From Actinomycetota bacterium (GTDB lineage: Bacteria; Actinomycetota; Acidimicrobiia; Acidimicrobiales; Ilumatobacteraceae): a stretch of DNA of 36,099 nucleotides. Made by a program: the position numbers and the translations under genes. Positions 16,517-24,257 of the stretch are shown piece after piece. The stretch lies in contig CAUJET010000149.1 in the NCBI GenBank assembly GCA_963169665.1, positions 1 through 36,099 of the forward strand, given 5' to 3'. The stretch's first letter is position 1, and every line of letters starts with the position of its first letter. The notes beneath the pieces are model-generated. The model was not told the origin of the DNA. It did no database searches and saw only the letters and a list, made by a program, of their open reading frames with translations.

Positions 16517-16828
16517 TCAGCCTTTCGTCGGCGTCGGGCCATCGGAAGCGCTTCCGGCGGCCTTCCATTCTCTCATGTGTGATGGGGTGGATTCGAATGC
16601 GATCCGCAGCTCCGACAGCGCGCCGGGCCCGACGGGCCGTCGCCATGCTCGTTCGAAGCCACGACGCTTCACCGCGGCGGTGAAGCATCCTGGTGTGTCC
16701 TTGGTGCACAGCCATGCGCCGCGTCCCGGTGCCGTCCGGCTGATGATCGCGGTGCCGTCGTGACCGACGGCGCAGCGGATCATCTCCGACTGGGGCAACG
16801 AGGCACGACAACCGACGCAGGTTCGCAT
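16517..16828 (-). CDS. ylxR: YlxR family RNA-binding protein (DUF448)
   Basis: A 103-residue protein with the family motifs MRTCVGCRASLPQSEMIR at the N-terminus and GRGAWLC followed by a FTAAVKRRGFERAWRR helix. YlxR proteins are small nucleic-acid-binding factors always found between nusA and infB. Studies in other bacteria link them to RNase P and to transcription control. The gene starts 16 nt after the nusA stop and ends 6 nt before infB. The C-terminal 30 residues are a non-conserved tail. Confidence 0.88.
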   Translation of the reverse strand: MRTCVGCRASLPQSEMIRCAVGHDGTAIISRTAPGRGAWLCTKDTPGCFTAAVKRRGFERAWRRPVGPGALSELRIAFESTPSHMREWKAAGSASDGPTPTKG

Positions 16829-16844
16829 CGGCTGGCGGGCGAGG

Positions 16845-18095
16845 TCAGGAGGTCGCTTCGTCGCCACCCTCCTGTTCGGTGTCGGCCGGCGCCTCGGCGG
16901 CGACGACCTCTGCTGCCTCTGCTGCGGCGGCCTCGGGTGCGTCTGGTGCGGCGGCGTCGGCCTCCGGTGCTGCTGCCACTGCTGCGTCGGCGGTCGGCAC
17001 GCCCTCGTTCCACTCCGCGGCGCTGACGATCGAGCCGTCGGCGGCGCGGAACTCCATGACGCCTTCGGCGTTCTCGACCCACTCGCCCTCGGCGTAGTCC
17101 TCGTGGTCGTCGGGACCCTCGAGGTGCTGGGTCTCACCGCGGATGTCGATGCGGACACCGGTGAGGCGGGCGGCGAGGCGGGCGTTCTGGCCCTCCTTGC
17201 CGATCGCCAGGCTCAGCTGGTGGTCGGGCACGATCACGTCGGCCTGGGTGCCGTCGTCGCTGATGATGACTTCCTTCACCTTCGCCGGCGAGAGCGCCTT
17301 GGCGACGAAGTCGGCCAGGTCCTCGCTGAAGGGCACGATGTCGATCTTCTCGCCGCGGAGCTCGTTGACGACCATGCGGACGCGACCACCGCGGGCACCG
17401 ACGCAGGCGCCGACGGGGTCGACGTTGTGGTCGTTGCTCCACACGGCGATCTTCGTGCGGTGCCCTGGCTCGCGGGCGCAGGCCTTGATCTCGACGATGC
17501 CGTCGGCGATCTCGGGCACCTCGAGCTCGAACAGGCGCTTGATGAGGCCCGGGTGGGTGCGGCTGACGACGATCTGCGGGCCCTTCGCGGTCTTGCGGAC
17601 CTCGACGATGTAGGCCTTGACGCGGGCACCCGGCTCGGGGCGCTCGAACGGCACCTGCTCGGCCTGCGGGAGCAGACTCTCGACACGACCCAGGTCGAGC
17701 AGCGTGTAGCGCGCGTCGGTCTGCTGGATGATGCCGGTGACGATGTCGCCCTCGCGGTTCGCGTACTCCTCGAACTTGCGGTCGCGCTCGGCTTCGCGGA
17801 TCTTCTGACCCATCACCTGGCGGAAGGTCTGGGCGGCGATGCGGCCCATCTCCTCCTTGCGCGGGGTGTCGTCGCGCTCGTTGACCCACAGGCCGTCCTC
17901 GTCGACGTCGTAGGCCATGAACTTGAACTCGAGCGTGTCGGGGTTGACCTCGACGACGACTTCCTCGGCCGCGCCGGGACGCCGCTTGTAGGCGAGCGCC
18001 AGCGCATCGGCGAGGACCTGTAGCAGCGCGTCGACCGAGATGTTCTTCTCGTTCGCGAGCATGCGAACGGCTTCGGACATGTCGAGACTGCTCAT
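16845..18095 (-). CDS. nusA: Transcription termination/antitermination factor NusA
   Basis: A 416-residue RNA-polymerase-binding factor. The N-terminal polymerase-binding domain spans about 1-125. An S1 domain (REGDIVTGIIQQTDARYTLL) lies at about 135-200, and two KH domains (GACVGARGGRVRMVVNELRGEKID; QLSLAIGKEGQNARLAARLTG) reach to about 340. A long acidic, alanine-rich tail of about 70 residues replaces the C-terminal acidic repeats of E. coli NusA, as usual in actinobacteria. Its ATG overlaps the rimP stop by four bases (ATGA at 18092-18095). It probably controls its own operon through the leader. Confidence 0.95.
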   Translation of the reverse strand: MSSLDMSEAVRMLANEKNISVDALLQVLADALALAYKRRPGAAEEVVVEVNPDTLEFKFMAYDVDEDGLWVNERDDTPRKEEMGRIAAQTFRQVMGQKIREAERDRKFEEYANREGDIVTGIIQQTDARYTLLDLGRVESLLPQAEQVPFERPEPGARVKAYIVEVRKTAKGPQIVVSRTHPGLIKRLFELEVPEIADGIVEIKACAREPGHRTKIAVWSNDHNVDPVGACVGARGGRVRMVVNELRGEKIDIVPFSEDLADFVAKALSPAKVKEVIISDDGTQADVIVPDHQLSLAIGKEGQNARLAARLTGVRIDIRGETQHLEGPDDHEDYAEGEWVENAEGVMEFRAADGSIVSAAEWNEGVPTADAAVAAAPEADAAAPDAPEAAAAEAAEVVAAEAPADTEQEGGDEATS

Positions 18096-18739
18096 GACGC
18101 CTCCTGCGTTTCTTTCAACTTCGAATCTCTCGAGGTGGGTGTCGACTGGGGTGCCGCCTCTGCCGGGTCCATCTCGTCGGAGGGACCGACCGGCTTCTCG
18201 CCGGCGCTCGGCTTCTTGGCAGCGGGCTTGCCGGCCTTCTTGGCGGGTGCCTTGCCGGGCTTGGGTGCCGGCCCCCAGATGAACACGGTCTTGGCGCGGT
18301 CGATCTGGGAGTAGGCGATGGTTCGCTCCGTGAGCTCCGCGTCGTCGAGTCGGACGACGGCGTCGGTCTCGGTGGCGGCGATGAGGGTGCCCTGCACGCG
18401 CCGGTCGCCGGAGGCGACGTCGCGGAGGCGGATGTTGACGATCTTGCCGATCTCGCGCTGGAAGTGCGTCGGGAGGCGGAGGGTGCGCTCGAGACCCGGG
18501 CTCGTGACCTCGAGGGTGTAGTGCCCGGGCATCGGGTCGTCGTGGTCGAAATCACGGCCGATCATGCGGGTGAGCAGGGCGATCTCGTCGAGGGTGACGC
18601 CGCCGGGCGAGCCGGGGGGCGTGTCGATCGTGATGCGCAGCACGCCACCGCGGTACTCGATGTCGTACAGGTCGAGCTTCATGTCGGCGACGAGGGGGGC
18701 GACCATCTTCGTCACGCGCTGGACCACTGCGTCGCTCAT
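18092..18739 (-). CDS. rimP: Ribosome maturation factor RimP
   Basis: A 215-residue 30S assembly factor. The N-terminal domain (VAPLVADMKLDLYDIEYRGG...LRITIDTPPGSPGGVTLDEI) and the C-terminal SH3-like domain (YTLEVTSPGLERTLRLPTHFQREIGK) are clear. From about residue 155 there is a non-conserved Lys/Ala/Pro-rich tail with an AKK-type pattern. The ATG at 18739 is preferred to the GTG two codons earlier (18745), because GGAGG lies 6 nt before it. It heads the rimP-nusA-ylxR-infB operon and is preceded by a leader with a strong hairpin. Confidence 0.92.
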   Translation of the reverse strand: MSDAVVQRVTKMVAPLVADMKLDLYDIEYRGGVLRITIDTPPGSPGGVTLDEIALLTRMIGRDFDHDDPMPGHYTLEVTSPGLERTLRLPTHFQREIGKIVNIRLRDVASGDRRVQGTLIAATETDAVVRLDDAELTERTIAYSQIDRAKTVFIWGPAPKPGKAPAKKAGKPAAKKPSAGEKPVGPSDEMDPAEAAPQSTPTSRDSKLKETQEAS

Positions 18740-18821
18740 GTTCACCCTCCCTTCCTCGTCCGGTGCCTGGGCCCGGGCGGTCGTGCTTCAGTTCGCTACG
18801 TCCCTGGGGCCCTTCAAACAA

Positions 18822-18851
18822 GAAGGCGTGGACCTGAGGGCCCACGCCTTC
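18822..18851 (-). terminator. Hairpin in the rimP leader (attenuator candidate)
   Basis: GAAGGCGTGG (18822-18831) and CCACGCCTTC (18842-18851) form a perfect 10-bp stem with a 10-nt loop. Read on the minus strand it is followed by the U-rich stretch TTGTTTG. It lies about 80 nt upstream of rimP, inside the presumed leader. Read on the plus strand no T-run follows. An attenuator for the nusA operon is plausible. Confidence 0.5.
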
Positions 18852-18877
18852 GGTTCGAGGAACTCAAGGACTCGCCG

Positions 18878-18885
18878 AGTATAGC
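18878..18885. promoter_or_regulatory. rimP promoter -10 (TATACT) on minus strand
   Basis: The minus strand reads TATACT at 18883-18878. It would start a transcript with a leader of about 130 nt containing the hairpin. The overlapping plus-strand bases read TATAGC (18880-18885) but lie too far from the proS start to be preferred. No clear -35 is seen. Confidence 0.4.
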
Positions 18886-18910
18886 TGGGGACTCCCGCGA
18901 ACGGGGCCGG

Positions 18911-18916
18911 TAACCT
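18911..18916 (+). promoter_or_regulatory. -10-like box of proS, leaderless layout
   Basis: TAACCT followed by 8 nt and the GTG at 18925, with no Shine-Dalgarno sequence. No T-box leader elements are visible in the short upstream region. Confidence 0.5.
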
Positions 18917-18924
18917 GCCCGACC

Positions 18925-20688
18925 GTGCTCCGCTTGTCGACCCTGTTCCTCCGTACCCTCCGCGAGGACCCCTCCGATGCCGAGGTTGCCAGCCACCGAC
19001 TGCTCGTGCGCGCCAGCTACATCCGCCGCGCCGCGCCCGGTGGGTTCACCTGGTTGCCGCTCGGCTGGATCGTGTACCGCAACGTCGAGAACATCGTCCG
19101 CGAGGAGATGGACCGCGAGGGCTTCCAGGAGGTCCACTTCCCGGCCCTCATCCCCCGCGAGCCCTACGAACTGAGCGGCCGTTGGACCGAGTACGGCGAC
19201 AACGTCTTCCGTGTGAAGGACCGCAAGGGTGCCGAGTTCATGCTCGCCCCCACCCACGAGGAGCTGTTCACCCTGCTGGTGAAGGACCTGTACTCCAGCT
19301 ACAAGGACCTGCCGCTGGTGATCTACCAGATCCAGAACAAGTTCCGTGACGAGGCCCGGCCCCGCGCCGGCCTGCTGCGCGGCCGCGAGTTCTCGATGAA
19401 GGACTCGTACAGCTTCGACATCGACGACGAGGGCCTGCAGGTCAGCTACGACAAGCACCGCGTGGCCTACCAGCGCACGTTCGAGCGCCTGGGCATGCCG
19501 TACGTGATCGTGTCGGCGATGAGCGGCGCGATGGGTGGCTCGGCAAGTGAGGAGTTCCTCGCCCCGCTCGCCGTCGGCGAGGACACGTACGTGCGATGCA
19601 GCGCGTGCGACTACGCGGCGAACACCGAGGCGGTGCAGGTGCGGCCGCCCGACGCGATCCCGTTCGAGGGCCTGCCCGCCGCACACGTGCACGACACCCC
19701 GGACACGCCCACCATCCAGACGCTCGTCGACCTGTTCAACGAGCGCGACGACCTGAAGCGCCCCGACCGGCCCTGGACCGCGGCCGACACCCTCAAGAAC
19801 CTCGTCGTGAAGCTGAAGTACCCCGACGGCTCGATCGTGCCGCTCGCGATCGGCGTACCCGGCGACCGCGAGGTCGACATGAAGCGGCTCGAGGCCCAGG
19901 TGGCACCGGCCGAGATCGAGCCGTTCTCCGAGGCCGACTTCGCCGCCAACCCCGCCCTCGTCAAGGGCTACATCGGCCCGGGCGCACTCGGCGAGGAGAA
20001 CGCGTCGGGCATCCGCTACCTGGTCGACCCGCGCATCGTGTCGGGCACCGGTTGGATCACCGGTGCCGACCAGCCCGGCAAGCACGTCGCCGACCTGGTG
20101 GCCGGCCGCGACTTCACCGCCGACGGCGTGATCGAAGCGGCCGAGGTGCACGGCGGCGATCCGTGCCCCAACTGCGGCTCGCCGCTCGAGATCGCCCGCG
20201 GCATCGAGATCGGCCACATCTTCCAGCTCGGCCGCAAGTACGCCGAGGCGCTCGGCCTCACCGTGCTCGACCAGCACGGCAAGACCCGCACCGTCACGAT
20301 GGGCAGCTACGGCATCGGCGTGTCGCGCGCCGTCGCCGCGATCGCGGAGATGAACTGCGACGACAAGGGCATCATCTGGCCGCGCGAGGTGTCGCCGGCC
20401 GACGTCCACATCGTCGCCACCGGAAAGGCCACCGATCCGCAGCTGCCCGCAGCCGAGGCGCTCGCCGCCGAGTGCGAGGCCGCCGGTCTGCGCGTCATGC
20501 TCGACGACCGCATCGGCGTGTCGCCCGGCGTGAAGTTCAACGACGCCGAACTCATCGGCGTGCCGACGATCGTCGTCGTCGGCCGCGGTCTGGCCGACGG
20601 CCTGGTCGAGTTGAAGGACCGGCGTTCCGGCGAGCGCAGCGACGTGCCGCTCGCCGACATCGTCGCGGTCCTCACGACCCAGATCTGA
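18925..20688 (+). CDS. proS: Prolyl-tRNA synthetase, bacterial type with editing domain
   Basis: A 587-residue class II synthetase that charges tRNA-Pro. Motif 2 is intact ([21 protein letters not shown]), as is motif 3 ([16 protein letters not shown]). The INS editing domain lies between them (about 220-400), and the C-terminal anticodon-binding domain ends with [19 protein letters not shown]. The length is normal for the ProS1 type. The start is GTG at 18925, giving the family N-terminus [19 protein letters not shown]. The gene diverges from rimP and is followed by two palindromic 44-bp repeats. Confidence 0.96.
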   Translation: MLRLSTLFLRTLREDPSDAEVASHRLLVRASYIRRAAPGGFTWLPLGWIVYRNVENIVREEMDREGFQEVHFPALIPREPYELSGRWTEYGDNVFRVKDRKGAEFMLAPTHEELFTLLVKDLYSSYKDLPLVIYQIQNKFRDEARPRAGLLRGREFSMKDSYSFDIDDEGLQVSYDKHRVAYQRTFERLGMPYVIVSAMSGAMGGSASEEFLAPLAVGEDTYVRCSACDYAANTEAVQVRPPDAIPFEGLPAAHVHDTPDTPTIQTLVDLFNERDDLKRPDRPWTAADTLKNLVVKLKYPDGSIVPLAIGVPGDREVDMKRLEAQVAPAEIEPFSEADFAANPALVKGYIGPGALGEENASGIRYLVDPRIVSGTGWITGADQPGKHVADLVAGRDFTADGVIEAAEVHGGDPCPNCGSPLEIARGIEIGHIFQLGRKYAEALGLTVLDQHGKTRTVTMGSYGIGVSRAVAAIAEMNCDDKGIIWPREVSPADVHIVATGKATDPQLPAAEALAAECEAAGLRVMLDDRIGVSPGVKFNDAELIGVPTIVVVGRGLADGLVELKDRRSGERSDVPLADIVAVLTTQI

Positions 20689-20803
20689 CCCACTGCGTTT
20701 GGTCGCTGCCGCGTCACATCGACGCGTTCGCGCACAAACGCTCGTCCCCCACTGCGGTGTTTGGTCGTTGCCGCGTCACATCGACGCGTTCGCGCACAAA
20801 CGC
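20689..20803. repeat. Two direct copies of a 44-bp palindromic repeat
   Basis: Copies at 20698-20741 and 20760-20803 differ at one base (20706 c, 20768 t), and each is preceded by cccactgcg. Each copy can fold: an inner CGCGTC/GACGCG stem (20710-20715 with 20721-20726 in copy 1) and an outer GCGTTTG/CAAACGC stem (20695-20701 with 20735-20741). The outer stem is reduced to GTTTG/CAAAC in copy 2. They fill the gap between convergent proS and the DUF2071 gene. A REP-like element or double terminator is likely. Confidence 0.85.
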
Positions 20804-20812
20804 AAACCGGTG

Positions 20813-21583
20813 TCAGGGGCCCCGTACCCGGGTGGGGCGGCCGATGCGGACGTCCACCCCGGGCGACCACAGCACCACCGGCTCACCCGTCGGCGCGGGC
20901 AGGCCGGCGGCGGCCAGCAGTGTCTCGTCGCACGACACCAGTTCTGCCCGGTGCACGGGCCACGGTTCGTGATCGACCTGGGCCCACATCAGTCGGCGAC
21001 CGAAGGTCGTGCCGAGCGCCCAGCGGGCAGTGAGGAACACCTGCAGCTCGTCGACCTCGGCGGGCCGCACCTGCTGTCCGACCCGGATGACCGTGCGGCT
21101 CTCGACCTCACCGGCACCGGGCCGCGGCCACCGCCGTCGCGAGGTGTAGGTGATGAGGTCGCGGTCGCGTTCGATCGACATCTGCGCCCAGCAGTACGGC
21201 AGCCGGTAGCTCACCCGGGCCACGAGCGCCGGCAGCAGCCGGGTGATGTCGAGGCTGCAGAACCACACCCCCGGTCGACCCTCGGGGTCGAGCAGGTAGG
21301 TGCGCACGTTGGTCTCGGGAAACGTCGACAACGGGCCGAGGGCCGGGGTGTGCGGCACCCGGATCCGACGCATGTGGAACGGGATGAGCCCCACCCACGC
21401 AGCTCCGTCGAAGGTGTCGACCGTGAAACCGTCAGGCAGCAATGCCTGGACGACCGTCGGGTCGTAGCGCCAGTGCACGGACGCGAGGTCGTGCCAGCCC
21501 TGGATCATGACGGCCCGTCGGACGGGCGCCGGGCTGACCGCCCCCGGCGGATGCTCGCTCAGACGGTCGCCGGTGGGCCTCAC
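20813..21583 (-). CDS. DUF2071 (YqjF) family protein
   Basis: A 256-residue protein of the YqjF/DUF2071 family, whose fold resembles acetoacetate decarboxylase. Conserved segments are LASVHWRYDPTVVQALLPDGF, VDTFDGAAWVGLIPFHM, FPETNVRTYLLD and GVWFCSLDITR. The biochemical function of the family is not established. The GTG at 21583 lies 13 nt after the upstream hydratase stop, so the two genes probably form an operon. The ATG at 21508 (MIQGWHDL) is a shorter alternative start, although homologues usually carry a few residues before this point. Confidence 0.8.
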   Translation of the reverse strand: MRPTGDRLSEHPPGAVSPAPVRRAVMIQGWHDLASVHWRYDPTVVQALLPDGFTVDTFDGAAWVGLIPFHMRRIRVPHTPALGPLSTFPETNVRTYLLDPEGRPGVWFCSLDITRLLPALVARVSYRLPYCWAQMSIERDRDLITYTSRRRWPRPGAGEVESRTVIRVGQQVRPAEVDELQVFLTARWALGTTFGRRLMWAQVDHEPWPVHRAELVSCDETLLAAAGLPAPTGEPVVLWSPGVDVRIGRPTRVRGP

Positions 21584-21596
21584 TCGCGTCGCTCGT

Positions 21597-22451
21597 TCAG
21601 GTGAACCGCACCAGACCCTGGTCGATCACGACGCGGTCGCCGACCGATGTGGTGAACACCGCCTCGCCTGCGGCCGTGCGCCACGCCTTCACCGTGAGCG
21701 CCTCACCCGGCAGCACCGGGGAGGAGAACCGTCCCTCGATGTGGTGGAAGCGGGTGACGTCGCCGTCGACGAGCGCGCCGAGGAGCGCCCGACCCGTGAA
21801 GCCGTAGGTGCACAAGCCGTGGAGGATCGGCCGGTCGAACCCGCCGAGCGCGGCGAACGACGGGTCGGTGTGGAGCGGGTTGCGATCGCCCGAGAGCCGG
21901 TAGACGAATGCCTGGTCGGGCGAGGTCTGCAGGGTGACCTCGTGGTCGGGAGCGGTGTCGGTGGGCGGTTCGTTCTGCGGACCCGACGGCCCACGATCGC
22001 CGCCCCAACCGCCCTCGCCACGAATGAACGCCGACGACCGGGTGGTCCACAGCAGCTCGCCGCTGTCGAGGCGCACTTCGTTCTCGGTGACGACGACCGC
22101 CGCCTTGCCCTTGTCGTACATCGCGACGACCTTGTCCTGCACGGTCGCGGTGGCCTCCACGGGGATCGGACGGGCAAGGGTGATGGCCTGCGAACCGTGG
22201 ACGAGCAACGCCCAGTTGAACGTGCCGATCTGTGCCATCGCGCTCTTGCCGGGCGACGCCGTGCCGGAACCGGCGACCACGGCGAACGTGGGGAACACGA
22301 CCTGCGGGGTGTCCTTGGTGTTCTCGGTGGTGAAGGCCAGGTCGGCCTGGCCGGCACCGATGCCGACCGCGTACAGCAGTGCGTCCTTCGAGTTCCACGA
22401 GATCGTGCGGGCATCACCGGTGGCGCCGACGGCGCTGGGATCGAGCGGCAT
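21597..22451 (-). CDS. MaoC-type (R)-specific enoyl-CoA hydratase (hydratase 2)
   Basis: A 284-residue double hot-dog protein of the eukaryotic MFE-2/hydratase-2 type, adding water to trans-2-enoyl-CoA to give (3R)-hydroxyacyl-CoA. The N-terminal half is the degenerate hot-dog that holds the acyl chain. The C-terminal half carries the hydratase-2 motif YRLSGDRNPLH with catalytic D189 and H194, followed by GFDRPILHGLCTYGF. A good AGGAG ribosome-binding site precedes the ATG. The (3R)-hydroxyacyl-CoA dehydrogenase-like SDR at 24258 could catalyse the next step. Confidence 0.9.
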   Translation of the reverse strand: MPLDPSAVGATGDARTISWNSKDALLYAVGIGAGQADLAFTTENTKDTPQVVFPTFAVVAGSGTASPGKSAMAQIGTFNWALLVHGSQAITLARPIPVEATATVQDKVVAMYDKGKAAVVVTENEVRLDSGELLWTTRSSAFIRGEGGWGGDRGPSGPQNEPPTDTAPDHEVTLQTSPDQAFVYRLSGDRNPLHTDPSFAALGGFDRPILHGLCTYGFTGRALLGALVDGDVTRFHHIEGRFSSPVLPGEALTVKAWRTAAGEAVFTTSVGDRVVIDQGLVRFT

Positions 22452-22523
22452 GACTGAGTTCTCCTGATCGGCTCGGTCGACACCCCCTCGATGTCGCCGG
22501 CGTCATCATGCCCGACGATCGCG

Positions 22524-22540
22524 GTCGGGTTCGACCCGAC
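22524..22540. promoter_or_regulatory. Inverted repeat in divergent spacer
   Basis: GTCGGG (22524-22529) and CCCGAC (22535-22540) pair around TTCGA. It is located between the divergent hydratase and receiver-like genes (spacer 22452-22616) and could be an operator. The rest of the spacer shows no clear promoter apart from a weak TAGTGC at 22574-22579. Confidence 0.3.
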
Positions 22541-22616
22541 GCCGCACATCCTCGACGGGCCCGATTCGGGACCTAGTGCCCTGGCCGCTCAGGGGCGATT
22601 TCGCTCGAATGTGCAC

Positions 22617-23171
22617 ATGAAAATTCTGTTGGTGGCCGACCACCCCGACGATGCCCGCGCCGTGCAGGCCTCGTTGACCGGTGACGGCCACACCGTCACC
22701 ACGTGCAACGACCGCTCCGGCGGACCGTGCCGTGGCGTCGAACACCTCGACGACTGCCCGTTGGAGTCGTCGGTGGATCTTGCGGTGGTCGCTCGGTCAC
22801 CGCACGGGCGGCGAGGCATCGAGGAGATGGGGTCGGTGTGCGCCGCCCGCCACCGCGTCGGCGTGGTCGAGATCGATCCGTCCGTTCCGGACGACCGGTC
22901 GATCTACGACCTCGCTGACGCGGCCGAGCACGAGATCTGCCGCGGGTACGCGTCGACGGTCGCGACGTCGATCCGCGAACTGCTGCAGGAGCAGTCGTTC
23001 GACGTGCGCGTCAGCCGCCACGACCGCGACGTGCACGTGTGGATCAACCTCGGGTTCGCCGCGACGCCGACCACCGTCAGCGCGGTCGCCGACCGGGCAC
23101 GGGCTGGCGTCCGCCGCCACGATCGGTTCGCTCAGGTGATCGACGTGTCGGTGCAGCACCGCCCCTGGTGA
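22617..23171 (+). CDS. Degenerate receiver-like protein of unknown function
   Basis: A 184-residue protein. The N-terminus MKILLVADHPDDARAVQASLTGDGHTV looks like the first strand and helix of a response-regulator receiver domain. Only one acidic residue remains in the first pocket position, and the strand that should end in the phosphorylated aspartate reads DLAVVARSP, without it. The following region (about 85-184) includes a VHVWINLGFAATPTTVSAVADRARAGVRRH segment and no recognisable output domain. It may be a stand-alone, phosphorylation-independent receiver fold. The start at 22617 was chosen for this N-terminus. A GTG at 22611 is possible. A hairpin follows the stop. Confidence 0.6.
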   Translation: MKILLVADHPDDARAVQASLTGDGHTVTTCNDRSGGPCRGVEHLDDCPLESSVDLAVVARSPHGRRGIEEMGSVCAARHRVGVVEIDPSVPDDRSIYDLADAAEHEICRGYASTVATSIRELLQEQSFDVRVSRHDRDVHVWINLGFAATPTTVSAVADRARAGVRRHDRFAQVIDVSVQHRPW

Positions 23172-23173
23172 TG

Positions 23174-23193
23174 TCGGCGGCCTTGCCCGCCGA
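23174..23193 (+). terminator. Hairpin after the receiver-like gene
   Basis: TCGGCGG (23174-23180) and CCGCCGA (23187-23193) pair perfectly around a 6-nt loop, 3 nt past the stop at 23171. There is no T-run, so it is a GC-rich actinobacterial-style terminator at best. Confidence 0.45.
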
Positions 23194-23277
23194 TGTCAGG
23201 CATCGTGAACGTTCGACACTGCGTCGTGGTGATCGTCCTGCCGGGCGAGTGATCCGACGATCGAGGGGGATGCCGCG

Positions 23278-24150
23278 ATGGGCGCCAGTGTGTTGATCAC
23301 GTTGCGTGAAGGACTGGAGATCTCCCTCGTCCTCGCGATCCTCGCCACCTCCCTGGTCCGTGCCGGCCGCTCCGACGCGCTGCGGCCGATGTGGATCGGC
23401 GCCGGCGTGGCGTTCTCGGTCTGCGTCCTCGGCGGCGTGGCGTTCCACCTCGCCGTCGGCGAGTTCGAGGGGACGTCGGAGCAGCTGATCGAGGGCGCGC
23501 TCGCCGCATCCGCCGCGGTCGTGCTCACGTGGATGATCTTCTGGATGCGGCGCAATGCGCGCGGCATGTCGTCGGAGCTGCGGGCCAAGCTCGCCGAGGC
23601 GACCACGCCGACGTCGGTCGCGGTCATCGCGTTCGTCGCCACGGCGAGGGAGGGCTTCGAGACGGTGCTGTTCCTGCTCGGCGCCGAGACCGGTTCGAGC
23701 TCGGGTGCGTCGGTGGTGCTCGGAGGTCTGATCGGCCTCGCCATCGCCGCCGTGCTCGGCGTCGTCGTCTACCGCCGCGGCCAGCAGTTGAACCTCGCCA
23801 CGTTCTTCAAGGTCACCGGTGTCCTGCTGATCTTCTTCGCTGCCGGCTTGGTGGGCAAGGCCTTCCACGAGTTCCGCGAGCTGTTCGGCTTCGAGTCCGG
23901 CGCGCTGATCTCGCCGCCCGTGTGGGAGATCACCTCCGGCCCCTTCGCCGAGGGCACGCTCCACGACTTCCTCAACGGGATGTTCGGCTGGTCGAGCGAC
24001 CCCGAGCCGATCCGGGTCCTCGCCTATCTCGCCTATCTGGTGCCGGTGCTGTGGATCTTCCTCGCGGGCACCCGGACGTCCCGATCGGGCACGGCTGCCG
24101 CGTCGGGCGACACGACCGCCGCCACCTCCACGGCGTCGGCGGCTCCCTGA
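23278..24150 (+). CDS. FTR1-family iron permease
   Basis: A 290-residue polytopic membrane protein of the FTR1/EfeU family that imports iron. The two signature motifs REGLE (10-14) and REGFE (124-128) lie in transmembrane helices and supply the iron-coordinating glutamates. About seven hydrophobic segments are visible, and the C-terminus is a polar Ala/Ser/Thr tail. A GGGGGA ribosome-binding site lies about 9 nt before the ATG. Usual partners (EfeO cupredoxin, EfeB peroxidase) are not adjacent, so it may act alone or with genes elsewhere. No obvious iron-regulator box is seen in the 106-bp upstream spacer. Confidence 0.92.
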   Translation: MGASVLITLREGLEISLVLAILATSLVRAGRSDALRPMWIGAGVAFSVCVLGGVAFHLAVGEFEGTSEQLIEGALAASAAVVLTWMIFWMRRNARGMSSELRAKLAEATTPTSVAVIAFVATAREGFETVLFLLGAETGSSSGASVVLGGLIGLAIAAVLGVVVYRRGQQLNLATFFKVTGVLLIFFAAGLVGKAFHEFRELFGFESGALISPPVWEITSGPFAEGTLHDFLNGMFGWSSDPEPIRVLAYLAYLVPVLWIFLAGTRTSRSGTAAASGDTTAATSTASAAP

Positions 24151-24174
24151 CACGGCCCCTGACGCGACACGACC

Positions 24175-24200
24175 GCCGCCGACACGAGGTCGACGGCGGC
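24175..24200. terminator. Hairpin between convergent FTR1 and SDR genes
   Basis: GCCGCCG (24175-24181) and CGGCGGC (24194-24200) pair around a 12-nt loop in the 107-bp convergent gap. It could serve both genes. There is no T-run. Confidence 0.4.
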
Positions 24201-24257
24201 CGAGTCATCGATCGTCCGGGCGCGCCCGGCCCGGGGGCTCGTCAGCGCGACGGCTGA

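Noticed and set aside
13040..16582. Long plus-strand open frame opposite infB
   Set aside because: It mirrors the IF-2 codons and contains Thr/Gly/Arg low complexity opposite the Pro/Ala region. No domain is recognisable.
16666..16686. 9-bp inverted repeat inside ylxR
   Set aside because: It lies within conserved codons for the FTAAVKRR helix and is explained by coding sequence.
18840..18924. T-box leader for proS
   Set aside because: No T-box sequence, and the likely transcription start is at or near the GTG, leaving no leader.
18814..20409. Open frame opposite proS
   Set aside because: A shadow of strong codon bias in proS, with no conserved motif and no promoter.
23207..23214. GAACGTTC as a LexA/SOS box
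   Set aside because: The half-sites are adjacent without the 4-nt spacing of the GAACN4GTTC-type box, and the downstream iron permease is not an SOS gene.
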